Numbered from the stretch's first letter, positions 19,693 through 29,451 are shown. The stretch is DNA of 64,000 bases from Micromonospora halotolerans (GCF_032108445.1 NZ_CP134876.1:3286001-3350000), one strand, 5' to 3'. Numbers and translations: made by a program. Notes: a model not told the origin generated them from the sequence alone.

Positions 19693-20805
19693 TCAGTTCT
19701 TCACCCGCAGCGAGGGGTGCGCGGCCAGGTAGGCGTCGGCGCTGCCGCCGCGCAGGGCGGTGAGGAACTGGCGGCCCACCGGGCGCAGCTGCTCGCCCCG
19801 GTAGGACGCGCCGCTGCCCACCCCTTCGCCGGGGAGGCCGACCAGGACGAACTTCTCCGCCGGCAGGCCACCCAGGGCGTACGCGAAGTCGACCAGCCGG
19901 CGGCCGCCGCCCACGTACACCAGGGTCTTGCCCAGCGCGGCGACCACCTGCTCGACCCGGTCCGGGTCGCGGGCCAGCCCCTGGTCGAGGATCTTCCGGG
20001 CCAGCGCCCGGATGAGCTGCTGCTGGTGCCGCTGCCGGGTGTAGTCGCCGCCGGCCGTGTAGCGCTGGCGCGCGTAGTCGAGCGCCTGCCAGCCGGTCAG
20101 GTGCCGGTTGCCCGGCTGGTAGACCATCTGCGGCCCGGTGTAGGTGCTGCCGGCCCGGTCCCGGTAGCGCCCGTCCGGCCGGCGGTGGATGGAGGCGACC
20201 CGCTGGTCGACGTAGAGGTCCACGCCGCCGAGGGTGTCGACCAGCTTGTCGAACCCGCCGAAGGTGATCACCGCGCCGGCGTCGATGCGCAGCCCGGTGT
20301 ACCGGCTGACCGTGGTGCGCAGCAGCTCGTACCCCTGGGCCGTGCTCGGGTGCAACTTGTCGCCGGCGACCCGGCTGCCGTAGCTCATCGCGTGGGTGAG
20401 CTTGGTCCGGCCGCCCGGGTAGCCGGCCTTCGGGTAGGCCGGGATGTCGACCACCAGGTCGCGGGGGAGCGAGAAGAGGTACGCGCGGCCCAGCCCGGCC
20501 GGCACGTGCAGCACCAGCACGGCGTCGGCGTGCGGTTCCCAGCCCGGCACGCTGATCCGGGTGTCCACGCCGACCAGCAGCAGGTTGAGCGGCCCCTTGA
20601 GGTCGGCGCCGGGCGGCGGGGTGGGGCTGGAGGTCACCGGGGCCGGGGTGGCCGGGGCGGCGGTGGACGGGCTCGGCGTGCCCGGCCCGGCGACCGGGCC
20701 GGGCGACGGGCGGGAGACCAGCCGGGTGGTCACCACCGCGCCGGCGACGACCAGCACCACGGCCACCAGTGCGGCCAGCCCCAGCAGCAACCGTCGACGC
20801 GTCAT
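19693..20805 (-). CDS. LytR-CpsA-Psr (LCP) family cell-wall glycopolymer ligase
   Basis: A 370-aa membrane-anchored protein with one N-terminal transmembrane helix (LLLGLAALVAVVLVVAGAVV), a Pro/Ser/Thr linker and an extracellular LCP domain. The domain shows NLLLVGVDTR, the polyprenyl-phosphate-binding SLPRDLVVDIP, FGGFDKLVDTLGGVDLYVD and DYARQRYT. LCP enzymes move glycopolymers such as teichoic acid or arabinogalactan from lipid carriers to peptidoglycan. The ATG at 20805 follows AAGGAGACC. It converges head-on with the M1 gene, with no room for a terminator. Confidence 0.94.
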   Translation of the reverse strand: MTRRRLLLGLAALVAVVLVVAGAVVTTRLVSRPSPGPVAGPGTPSPSTAAPATPAPVTSSPTPPPGADLKGPLNLLLVGVDTRISVPGWEPHADAVLVLHVPAGLGRAYLFSLPRDLVVDIPAYPKAGYPGGRTKLTHAMSYGSRVAGDKLHPSTAQGYELLRTTVSRYTGLRIDAGAVITFGGFDKLVDTLGGVDLYVDQRVASIHRRPDGRYRDRAGSTYTGPQMVYQPGNRHLTGWQALDYARQRYTAGGDYTRQRHQQQLIRALARKILDQGLARDPDRVEQVVAALGKTLVYVGGGRRLVDFAYALGGLPAEKFVLVGLPGEGVGSGASYRGEQLRPVGRQFLTALRGGSADAYLAAHPSLRVKN

Positions 20806-20928
20806 CGTGGTCTCCTTCCCCCGTCTTCCACTCGACGCGCGACGGAGGGCCGTCGGTTGCCCGGGCGGGAATCCCGTGTAATCGGGCGCTCTGCATGATC
20901 TGCGAAAAACTCTCGCTGGCGCTATAGC

Positions 20929-20940
20929 TACCGGTCGGTA
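20929..20940. promoter_or_regulatory. TetR-like operator at the GMC oxidoreductase promoter
   Basis: TACCGGTCGGTA is an inverted repeat (TACCG-N2-CGGTA) of the kind bound by TetR repressors. It overlaps the expected transcription start behind a TATAGC hexamer (20923-20928) and lies 11 bp before the ATG. No tetR gene is in the window. Confidence 0.55.
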
Positions 20941-20951
20941 ATGATGCGTGC

Positions 20952-22649
20952 ATGCGGTACGACGTGGTCGTCATCGGGTCGGGATTCGGCGGCAGCGTCA
21001 CCGCGCTGCGGCTGGCCGAGAAGGGTTACACCGTCGGGGTCCTGGAGGCCGGCCGGCGCTTCGCCGACGACGAGTTCCCCCGCACCTCCTGGCGGGCCAG
21101 CCGCTTCCTGTGGGCCCCCAAACTCGGCTGCTACGGCCTCCAGCGGATCACCCTGCTCCGCTCCGCCGACCGGAAGGCCGGCGGCGGGGTGCTGGTGCTC
21201 GCCGGCGCCGGCGTGGGTGGCGGCTCGCTGGTCTACGCGAACACGCTCTACGAGCCGCTCGACGCCTTCTACGCCGACCCGCAGTGGCGGGACATCACCG
21301 ACTGGCGCGACGAACTGGCCCGCCACTACGACCAGGCGAAGCGGATGCTCGGCGTCACCACGTACCCGCTGCACACCGGGGCGGACCGGGCCATGCGGGC
21401 GGTGGCCGAGCGGATGGGGGTGGGGCACACGTTCCACTCGACGCCGGTGGGCGTGCACATCGGCCGCCCCGGCGAGCGCGTGCCCGACCCGTACTTCGGC
21501 GGGGTGGGGCCGGACCGGACGGGATGCAGCCACTGCGGCTCGTGCATGACCGGCTGTCGGCACGGCGCGAAGAACACCCTGGTCAAGAACTACCTCTGGC
21601 TGGCCGAGCGGCTCGGCGCGCAGGTCCACCCGCTGACCACCGTGACGGCGGTACGTCCCGCCGCGGAGGGCGGCTACACCGTGCACACCGAGCGCACCGG
21701 CGCCTGGGTGCGCAAGCGCCGCCAGGTGATCCACGCCGACCAGGTGGTCTTCGCGGCCGGCGCGCTGGGCACCCAGCGGCTGCTGCACGAGATGAAGGCG
21801 ACCGGGGCGCTGCCCCACCTGTCACCCCGGCTCGGCGAGCTGACCCGCACCAACTCGGAGGCCATCCTCGGTGCGTCGGTCGGGCCCGGCCAGGCCCGGC
21901 GGCGCGGCCTCGACTTCACCGAGGGGGTGGCGATCACCAGCTCGTTCCACCCCGACCCGCAGACCCACATCGAGCCGGTCCGCTACGGCAAGGGCTCCAA
22001 CGCCATGGGGCTGCTCCAGTCGCTGCTGGTCGACGGCGGCCCGCACCGGATCCGGCGCTGGCTGGGCAGCATCGTCCGGCAGCCCGGCCTGGCCGCCCGG
22101 ATGCTCTCGGTGCGCGGCTGGTCCGAGCGCACCGTGATCGCCCTGGTCATGCGGTCGGCCGACAACTCGCTCACCACCCGCTACCGGCGCGGGTGGTTCG
22201 GCCGCCGGCTGGTCTCCGGCCCGGGGCACGGCGCGCCCAACCCGACCTGGATCCCCGCCGGCAACGAGGCGGTCCGGCTGCTCGCCGAGGAGATCGACGG
22301 GACGCCCGGCGGGGCGGTCACCGAGCCGTTCAACATCCCGATGACCGCGCACATCCTGGGCGGCGCGGTGATCGGCGACAGCCCGGAGCGCGGGGTGATC
22401 GACCCGTACCACCGGATGCACGGCCACCCGGGGCTGCACGTGGTGGACGGCGCGGCCGTCTCGGCGAATCTCGGCGTGAACCCGTCGCTGACCATCACGG
22501 CGCAGGCCGAGCGGGCCATGTCGTTCTGGCCCAACAAGGGGGACGAGGACCCCCGCCCGCCGCTCGGTGCGCCCTACCGCCGGCTCGCCCCGGTGGCCCC
22601 GAAGCAGCCCGCCGTCCCGGCGCACGCCCCCGCCGCGCTGCGTCCCTGA
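20952..22649 (+). CDS. GMC oxidoreductase, ChoD-like
   Basis: A 565-aa FAD flavoprotein of the glucose-methanol-choline family. The FAD-binding motif is VVVIGSGFGGSVTALRLAEKGYTVGVLEAG at the N-terminus. AGAGVGGGSLVYANTLYEP and the C-terminal ITAQAERAMSFWPNKG are as in M. tuberculosis ChoD (putative cholesterol oxidase), which also lies next to guaB3. A cluster Cys192-x2-Cys195-x2-Cys198-x3-Cys202 has the exact spacing of a ferredoxin [4Fe-4S] site, unusual for GMC oxidases. The true substrate is uncertain; a sterol is only a suggestion. A TetR-type operator overlaps its promoter. The start ATG at 20952 has no good ribosome site. Confidence 0.85.
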   Translation: MRYDVVVIGSGFGGSVTALRLAEKGYTVGVLEAGRRFADDEFPRTSWRASRFLWAPKLGCYGLQRITLLRSADRKAGGGVLVLAGAGVGGGSLVYANTLYEPLDAFYADPQWRDITDWRDELARHYDQAKRMLGVTTYPLHTGADRAMRAVAERMGVGHTFHSTPVGVHIGRPGERVPDPYFGGVGPDRTGCSHCGSCMTGCRHGAKNTLVKNYLWLAERLGAQVHPLTTVTAVRPAAEGGYTVHTERTGAWVRKRRQVIHADQVVFAAGALGTQRLLHEMKATGALPHLSPRLGELTRTNSEAILGASVGPGQARRRGLDFTEGVAITSSFHPDPQTHIEPVRYGKGSNAMGLLQSLLVDGGPHRIRRWLGSIVRQPGLAARMLSVRGWSERTVIALVMRSADNSLTTRYRRGWFGRRLVSGPGHGAPNPTWIPAGNEAVRLLAEEIDGTPGGAVTEPFNIPMTAHILGGAVIGDSPERGVIDPYHRMHGHPGLHVVDGAAVSANLGVNPSLTITAQAERAMSFWPNKGDEDPRPPLGAPYRRLAPVAPKQPAVPAHAPAALRP

Positions 22650-22703
22650 GCGACGCGGCGCGCGACACACCGGGGCGCGGCCCGCGCCGGGGGTGACTGT
22701 CGG

Positions 22704-22709
22704 TAGGGT
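22704..22709 (+). promoter_or_regulatory. -10 hexamer of guaA (leaderless start)
   Basis: TAGGGT ends 8 nt before the ATG at 22718, and no ribosome site is visible. Confidence 0.5.
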
Positions 22710-22717
22710 TGCTGCAC

Positions 22718-24271
<1,554 letters not shown>

Positions 24272-24278
24272 CGCCGGC

Positions 24279-24641
24279 TCAGGCCGCGGGCGGCGTCGGC
24301 GGCTGAGGCGCCGGCCGGGGCGCCGGCTCGGGCGTGGTCGGCGCCGCGTACGGGCCCGGGGTCGTCGGCGGGACCGGCGGCCAGCCGGGTGCGGTGCCCG
24401 GGGGGTGCGGCCAGGCGGGCGCGCCCGCCGGCTCCTCGGGCATCAGGAACCACATGATCGGGTACGCCAGCGCGGCGATCCCGCCGGTGAGCAGGGTGGC
24501 GACCGCGAAGGCCACCCGCACGAGGGTGGGGTCGACGGCGAAGTAGCGGCCGAGGCCGCTGGCCACGCCGGCGAGCATCCGGTCGGTGACCGGCCGGCGG
24601 AGCTGCTTGTACGGGGCCTGCGAGGGGTTCGTGGAGGTCAT
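24279..24641 (-). CDS. Small PspC-domain membrane protein
   Basis: A 120-aa protein with a PspC domain at residues 10-72: KQLRRPVTDRMLAGVASGLGRYFAVDPTLVRVAFAVATLL, then a membrane helix ending PIMWFLMPEEP. A Pro-rich cytoplasmic or surface tail follows (about 45 residues, a third of them proline). PspC proteins sense or signal envelope stress. GGAG precedes the ATG at 24641. The promoter region holds the tandem site CCCTGAC-N4-CCCTGAG (24698-24715), also found upstream of the LiaF-like operon at 32021, so both probably respond to the same regulator. Confidence 0.88.
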   Translation of the reverse strand: MTSTNPSQAPYKQLRRPVTDRMLAGVASGLGRYFAVDPTLVRVAFAVATLLTGGIAALAYPIMWFLMPEEPAGAPAWPHPPGTAPGWPPVPPTTPGPYAAPTTPEPAPRPAPQPPTPPAA

Positions 24642-24697
24642 GTCTCCACGGTCCCCCGCGGTCCGGCGGGCGACCTCGGTGACCGCCCGGACTCCTA

Positions 24698-24715
24698 CCC
24701 TGACGCGTCCCTGAG
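24698..24715. promoter_or_regulatory. Tandem CCCTGA site upstream of PspC gene
   Basis: CCCTGACGCGTCCCTGAG: two CCCTGA units spaced 11 bp start to start, 57 bp upstream of the PspC start. The same layout occurs at 32069-32086. Confidence 0.55.
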
Positions 24716-24785
24716 GCGCCAGCGAAGAGTCAGGAATCTGACTCTTTTCGATGCGGGTAACCGCAGCCGGGGAGAATTCGCTCCC

Positions 24786-25733
24786 GTGACCACCTTGCTG
24801 GAGCCGCTCCGCAGGATCGCGGCATACGCAGTTTGTGCAGATTCAGACGCCCGAGTGTTGCTGGTCCGCGCATCGGAGCGCTCCGGCACCCCCGGCACGT
24901 GGTCGCTGCCCGGCGGGGCGGTCGACCACGGTGAGGACCCCAAGCACACCGTCGTCCGCGAGACCGCCGCCGAGACCGGCCTCTCGGTCGCCGTCGCCGC
25001 CCTCCAGGACGTCCTCGCCGACATGCGGGCGCTGCCCGAGCGCGGCATCACGATCCACACCGACCGGCTGCTCTACACCGTCTCGGTGCGGGGCGGGACG
25101 CTCGCCGACCGGGTCGACCGCCCCACCGACCTGGCCCGCTGGTTCACCCTCGACGAGGCCCGCGGGCTGCCGCTGCGCTCGTTCGCGGCGCGCGCCCTGG
25201 GCCTGCCCACCTCCACCGACGACATCGTGCCGGAGGAGGTGCCCGAGTTCCCGTCGTTCTACGCCGTCCCCGGCCCCGACGGGCTGCACCGGGCGCAGCG
25301 CTTCGCCGCATACGCCGTGGTGACCGACCCGGAGGAGCGGGTGCTGCTCACCCGGGTCTCCGACGGCTACCCGGGCGCCGGCTGCTGGCACCTGCCCGGC
25401 GGCGGCACCGACTACGGCGAGCAGCCGGGCGCCGCGCTGATCCGGGAGCTGGTGGAGGAGACCGGGCAGACCGGTCGCCTGGTCGAGCTGCTCGGGGTTG
25501 CCAGCCACCGGGACGCCGCCTCGCTCGGCCCGGAGGGCTACCCGATCGACTGGCACGGCGTCCGCGCCTTCTACCGGGTGGTCGTCGACCAGCCCGCCCC
25601 GCCCACCGTGGCCGACGTCGGCGGCTCCACCTGCGAGGCCCGCTGGTTCCGCCGCGAGGAACTGGGCGCCCTCCCGACGGACCGCCTCACCGAGGTGACA
25701 GCCGAAGCAGTCCACGCCGCCCACCTGATCTGA
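24786..25733 (+). CDS. Double Nudix hydrolase (copy 1, first domain degenerate)
   Basis: A 315-aa protein with two Nudix domains in one chain (about 8-140 and 170-310). Nudix enzymes cleave nucleoside diphosphates linked to other groups. The second box, GGGTDYGEQPGAALIRELVEETGQ, fits the G-x5-E-x7-RE-U-x-EE-x-GU pattern. The first reads GGAVDHGEDPKHTVVRETAAETGL, with alanine in place of the first glutamate of the EE pair, so that domain may be weak or only structural. GTG start at 24786 behind CGGGGAGAA. A paralogue with the same two-domain plan lies directly downstream. The substrate is unknown. Confidence 0.88.
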   Translation: MTTLLEPLRRIAAYAVCADSDARVLLVRASERSGTPGTWSLPGGAVDHGEDPKHTVVRETAAETGLSVAVAALQDVLADMRALPERGITIHTDRLLYTVSVRGGTLADRVDRPTDLARWFTLDEARGLPLRSFAARALGLPTSTDDIVPEEVPEFPSFYAVPGPDGLHRAQRFAAYAVVTDPEERVLLTRVSDGYPGAGCWHLPGGGTDYGEQPGAALIRELVEETGQTGRLVELLGVASHRDAASLGPEGYPIDWHGVRAFYRVVVDQPAPPTVADVGGSTCEARWFRREELGALPTDRLTEVTAEAVHAAHLI

Positions 25734-25793
25734 CCCCCTGCCCCAACCCACCCCACCCAGCACCGCCCGCCCGCACGCCCGCCCCGCGCCGCT

Positions 25794-25848
25794 GATCATG
25801 AGGTTGACGGTGTGAAATGTCCGTCCCGGTGCCGCTAACCTCATGATC
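25794..25848. repeat. Imperfect stem-loop / REP-like intergenic element
   Basis: Perfect 12-bp arms GATCATGAGGTT (25794-25805) and AACCTCATGATC (25837-25848) flank a 31-bp core, between the two double-Nudix genes. The size and symmetry suggest a mobile REP-like palindrome. One copy is in the window. I have a memory of similar intergenic elements in Micromonospora but cannot confirm it. Confidence 0.5.
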
Positions 25849-25869
25849 GACGGAGTTGGCGGGTGGGAA

Positions 25870-26796
25870 GTGGGTGCGGAAGCGGTGGAGAAGCGGCGGC
25901 GGATCGGGGCGTACGGGGTGCTGCGGGACCCGGGCGGGCGGATATTGCTGGCGCGGGGGTCCGAGGCCTGTCCCTGTCCGGGGGTGTGGCAGCTGCCGGG
26001 GGGTGGGATCGAGCACGCCGAGCATCCGGCGCGGGCCGTCGAGCGCGAGTTCGCCGAGGAGACCGGGCTGATCGTCGCGGCGGACGCGGTCCGGGCCGCG
26101 GTCGCCGACGTGGCCGCCTTCCCGACCGACGGCATCGCCGTGCACACCGACCGGCTGATCTTCGACGTCGAGGCGCGCGGTGGTGAACTGCGCCCGGAGC
26201 CGGCCGGCGGCAGCGACGCGGTGGGCTGGTTCACCCCGGACGAGGCGGCGGCCGTGCCCCTGATGCCGTTCACCGCCGAGCTGCTCGGAGTGCCGGTGTC
26301 GCCCCTGCCGGCGGGCCTGCCCCGGGCCCTGCCACCCGCGCCGGCCGCCCCGGCCGCCGACCGGCGGCAGCGCTTCGCCGCGTACGGGCTGGTCACCGAC
26401 CCGGCCGGGCGCGTGCTGCTCACCATGATCGCCGACGGCTACCCGGGCGCCGGGAGGTGGCACCTTCCCGGCGGCGGCACCGACCACGGCGAGCAGCCCG
26501 CCGCCGGCCTGCTCCGCGAACTGGTCGAGGAGGCCGGCCAGCTCGGCCGGGTGGTCGACCTGCTGGCCGTGGACAACATGCACAACCCGGCCGCGCTCGG
26601 CCCGGAGAGGCGGCCGTTGGACTGGCACGGCGTACGGGTCATCTACCGCGTCCGGGTGGACGCCCCGACCGAGGCCGTGGTGACCGAGCTCGCGGGAGGC
26701 TCCACCGCGCGCGCTGCCTGGTTCGCGCCGGACCAGGTCAGGGGCCTGCGGATGACCGAGGTGGCGGCCCGGGCAACCGGACAGCGGGGTAGCTGA
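25870..26796 (+). CDS. Double Nudix hydrolase (copy 2)
   Basis: A 308-aa tandem paralogue of the preceding gene. Both Nudix boxes are complete: GGGIEHAEHPARAVEREFAEETGL and GGGTDHGEQPAAGLLRELVEEAGQ. The second domains of the two genes are the most alike (DGYPGAGxWHLPGGGTD, LDWHGVR). I place the start at GTG 25870 because the N-terminus then aligns with copy 1 (10-11 residues before RIGAY). An ATG at 25843 is in frame but lies inside the palindromic repeat. The two genes arose by duplication of an already fused ancestor. The substrate is unknown. Confidence 0.85.
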   Translation: MGAEAVEKRRRIGAYGVLRDPGGRILLARGSEACPCPGVWQLPGGGIEHAEHPARAVEREFAEETGLIVAADAVRAAVADVAAFPTDGIAVHTDRLIFDVEARGGELRPEPAGGSDAVGWFTPDEAAAVPLMPFTAELLGVPVSPLPAGLPRALPPAPAAPAADRRQRFAAYGLVTDPAGRVLLTMIADGYPGAGRWHLPGGGTDHGEQPAAGLLRELVEEAGQLGRVVDLLAVDNMHNPAALGPERRPLDWHGVRVIYRVRVDAPTEAVVTELAGGSTARAAWFAPDQVRGLRMTEVAARATGQRGS

Positions 26797-26903
26797 CGCC
26801 CGCTCACCGAGCCGCCATGGGTCTCCTCCGGTACAGTCGATGGCAGGGATTGGCCGACGAAACGGGCGATGAAGCCCGAGATGGGAATAACTGAGCGGTT
26901 CGT

Positions 26904-27052
26904 GCGGTTAAGAGAGTTATAAGTACCGCCGGCAGCTATCGCCAACCCCCTATCCCCTGTGCAATGGTGTACTCCGCAAATGGGCTGCCGGGCCCGAAAG
27001 GTCCGGCACGAGACAGCCGGACACCCGCCCGCGTGGCGGTCACCCGATCCGG
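26904..27052 (+). ncRNA. Possible structured 5' leader of pssA
   Basis: Several stems can form upstream of the pssA ribosome site. One is GCGGT/ACCGC (26904-26908 with 26925-26929). A compound hairpin has outer stem GGCTG/CAGCC (26983-26987 with 27014-27018), inner 7-bp stem (26988-26994 with 27000-27006) capped by CGAAA, and a 7-nt bulge. A final stem, 27017-27021 with 27048-27052, contains CCGCC/GGCGG. The last two share 27017-27018 and could be alternatives. I could not match it to a known riboswitch class. Confidence 0.35.
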
Positions 27053-27065
27053 TGATGGAGGAAAC

Positions 27066-28052
27066 GTGCCGAGAGCCCCATGGCGCCGGCGTCGTACGAC
27101 TGACAGTCCGCGCCCCGCAGGGCGTCGCTGGGCGGGCCGGTTGCGCCGCAGCAGCACGTTCGCCCGCCAGGTGCTGCTGGTCCGGGTGGGCCGCCGGGAC
27201 GGCGCCGCCGTCACCGGGACCGACCTGGTCACCCCCGACCACCGCTGGTCCGACCGCCAGCGCCGCCGCTACGGGCGGTACGAAGCCGAGGTCGAGGCCG
27301 TGATGCCGGTCAGCCCGGCGCTCGGCCCGGCCACGCCGGTCGACGAGTCGCCGGCCATGTCGATCCCGCTGCTGCCGGGCGAGCGCACTGCCGCCCGGCG
27401 GGTGAAGTTCGCGCTGGTCAACGCCTGCACCCTGAGCAGCCTCGTGCTCGGCATGCTGGCGATCTTCCTGGCCATGCAGAACGAGGTCCGGGTCGCGGCG
27501 CTCTGCCTGATCGCCTGCGTGGCGTTCGACGGCCTCGACGGAGCGCTGGCCCGCAAGCTCAACGTGGCCAGCCCGTTCGGCGCGCAGATGGACTCGCTGG
27601 CCGACATGTGCTCGTTCGGCCTCGCCGCGCCGGTCGTGGTCTACGCCTCGCTGGCCGGCTCGGTGCCGCCGGCGGCCGCGGCGGTCGCCTGCGCCCTGGT
27701 CGCGGCCTGCGCCGCCATCCGGCTCGCCCGGTTCAACGTCTCGCCCAAGGACGGCCGCTTCTTCTGCGGCGTGCCGACCACCATGGCGGCCGCCGTGCTG
27801 GCCCTGACCGTGGCGATCGGGGTGCCGGTCTCCGGGCTGGTCATGGTCACCGGCGTGGCGCTGCTCGCCTTCGCCATGGTCTCCAGCTTCCCCTACGCGA
27901 AGCTCGCCCGGCTGGTGAAGCTGCCGCCGTGGCTCTGGCTGGCCCCGGTGGTCGGCGCGCTGGTCGACATCCGGCTCACCTTTGCCCTCGTGGTGGTGGG
28001 CTACCTGGTCAGCGGCCCGGTGCTCTGGCTGCGCCAGCGCCGCACCGCCTGA
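27066..28052 (+). CDS. pssA: CDP-diacylglycerol-serine O-phosphatidyltransferase
   Basis: Makes phosphatidylserine from CDP-diacylglycerol and serine in the membrane, the first step to phosphatidylethanolamine. The CDP-alcohol phosphotransferase motif is complete (DG-x2-AR-x8-G-x3-D-x3-D in DGALARKLNVASPFGAQMD then SLAD), followed by about six membrane helices. GTG 27066 follows GGAGG closely and gives 328 aa with an unusual Arg-rich N-terminal extension of some 98 residues. The conserved part begins at MSIPLLPGERTAARRVKF (ATG 27358), which is an alternative start. It converges on psd, the next enzyme of the pathway. Confidence 0.9.
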   Translation: MPRAPWRRRRTTDSPRPAGRRWAGRLRRSSTFARQVLLVRVGRRDGAAVTGTDLVTPDHRWSDRQRRRYGRYEAEVEAVMPVSPALGPATPVDESPAMSIPLLPGERTAARRVKFALVNACTLSSLVLGMLAIFLAMQNEVRVAALCLIACVAFDGLDGALARKLNVASPFGAQMDSLADMCSFGLAAPVVVYASLAGSVPPAAAAVACALVAACAAIRLARFNVSPKDGRFFCGVPTTMAAAVLALTVAIGVPVSGLVMVTGVALLAFAMVSSFPYAKLARLVKLPPWLWLAPVVGALVDIRLTFALVVVGYLVSGPVLWLRQRRTA

Positions 28053-28064
28053 CTCACAGCACGC

Positions 28065-28096
28065 AAAAGGGGCGCCGCTACCGCGGCGCCCCTTTT
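28065..28096. terminator. Bidirectional terminator between pssA and psd
   Basis: A 14-bp stem AAAAGGGGCGCCGC / GCGGCGCCCCTTTT with loop TACC. It has T-runs on both strands, so it should stop both convergent transcripts. Confidence 0.92.
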
Positions 28097-28109
28097 CGCG
28101 TTCCTGGGA

Positions 28110-29357
28110 TCAGCTCCAGCGGGCGATGACCGTCGACCCGCCGACCACCTTGTCGCCCGGGCCGACCAGCGGCTCGGCGGCCTCGGCCGGCAGGTAGACG
28201 TCGGTGCGCGAGCCGAACCGGATCAGGCCGAAGCGCTCGCCCCGGGCCAGCAGCGCGCCGACCGGCGCCCGCTGCACGATCCGGCGGGCGATCAGCCCGG
28301 TCCGCTGCGCCACCACCACCGTGCCGTGGTCGGTGTCCAGCACCGTGTACGCGGCCACGTTGTGCTCGGCGTCCGGCTTCATGGCGTTGACGAAGCCGCC
28401 GTCGGCGACGAAGTAGTCCACCACCTTGCCGGCCACCGGCGAGCGGTTGACGTGCACGTCCAGCACGGACAGGAAGACCGCGATCCGCAGCCACTCGCCC
28501 TCGCCGAAGCGCTCGTCGTACAGCCGCTGCACCGAGAGGACCTGACCGTCCGCCGAGGCGACCACGGCCGACGGGTCCTCCGGCACGTCCCGCTCCGGGT
28601 CGCGGAAGAACGCGGCCACCGGGGCGGCGGCCAGTGCCGGCAGCAGCCAGAGCTTGGACTTCGGCCGGGCGGCCCGGGCCAGCGCGGCCAGACCGAGGGT
28701 GATGCCGGCCGCGGCCACGCCGTTGGAGTCGATGTGCATGCTCCGGGTCAGCGGCACGCTCGACGGCCGGTACGCCGGGGACAGCGACGCGGCCAGCGCG
28801 GCCGGCGCCGGGGTGGAGCGCAGGTGGTGCACGCGTACCGGCGGGGAGTTGCGCAGCACCAGGTCGGTGCGGACGCCGTGCAGCACCCCCTGCCGGTCCA
28901 GCTCGGCCCCGGCGCCCTCGGTGCGGAACAGGGGCGCGGCAACGCTCAGCACGGCCCCCTCGGCGAGGTACTTCGTCAGCCCGTCCACGGCGGTGCGGGC
29001 CTCCTCGGCCGTGCCGGTGAACGCCTCGGCCGCGATCACCACCGCGGCGGCGTCCGCCTCGGCGAGGGTGTCGACCACGCGTACCCGGTCGGCCACCCAG
29101 CGGCCCTGGGCCGTCACGTGCGCGCGGAGCGCCGCCGCGGAGGCGCCCTCCGCCGGCACGACCGTGAGCCGGTCGCCGGGGAGCAGCGCCTCGATCGCCG
29201 CGGCCAGCACCGCGGACTCCGGGGTCGCGCCGACCAGCAGGCCGGCCTTCGCGTCATTACGCCTGGCGAACTCACTGACGAGGGTGCGGGCGGCGCGCTC
29301 GCCGACGCGGACCGCACCGGCGGGACCGGTGACGCGCACGGCGGGGGACTGGGTCAT
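28110..29357 (-). CDS. psd: Phosphatidylserine decarboxylase with N-terminal fused domain
   Basis: Decarboxylates phosphatidylserine to phosphatidylethanolamine. The Psd domain covers about residues 205-415: hydrophobic LWLLPALAAAPVAAFFRDPERDVP, then VFLSVLDVHVNRSPVAGKV, and the self-cleavage motif GGST near the end, where Ser408 becomes the pyruvoyl group. At 415 aa the protein is about twice a minimal Psd. The first 200 residues resemble the N-terminal part of an RNA-methyltransferase-like fold (LLVGATPESAVLAAAIEALLPGDRLTVVPAEG) but lack a clear SAM motif. The fused domain's role is unknown. ATG 29357; converges with pssA. Confidence 0.92.
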   Translation of the reverse strand: MTQSPAVRVTGPAGAVRVGERAARTLVSEFARRNDAKAGLLVGATPESAVLAAAIEALLPGDRLTVVPAEGASAAALRAHVTAQGRWVADRVRVVDTLAEADAAAVVIAAEAFTGTAEEARTAVDGLTKYLAEGAVLSVAAPLFRTEGAGAELDRQGVLHGVRTDLVLRNSPPVRVHHLRSTPAPAALAASLSPAYRPSSVPLTRSMHIDSNGVAAAGITLGLAALARAARPKSKLWLLPALAAAPVAAFFRDPERDVPEDPSAVVASADGQVLSVQRLYDERFGEGEWLRIAVFLSVLDVHVNRSPVAGKVVDYFVADGGFVNAMKPDAEHNVAAYTVLDTDHGTVVVAQRTGLIARRIVQRAPVGALLARGERFGLIRFGSRTDVYLPAEAAEPLVGPGDKVVGGSTVIARWS

Positions 29358-29425
29358 CTCGGACGGGCTCCTGACGAGGTAGAGACGGAAGGCGGCGGCG
29401 CCGACCCGGGCGACCCGGCCGACCG

Positions 29426-29451
29426 GGCGCCCCGGCCGCTACCGGGGCGCC
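29426..29451 (-). terminator. Hairpin downstream of the LiaF-like operon
   Basis: A 10-bp stem (29426-29435 with 29442-29451, 6-nt loop) between psd and the end of the two-gene PspC operon. Confidence 0.5.

Noticed and set aside
26880..27066. Known riboswitch class (c-di-GMP-I, c-di-AMP, SAM, ZTP, M-box) before pssA
   Set aside because: Conserved core bases of these classes are not present in order; kept only as an unclassified structured leader.
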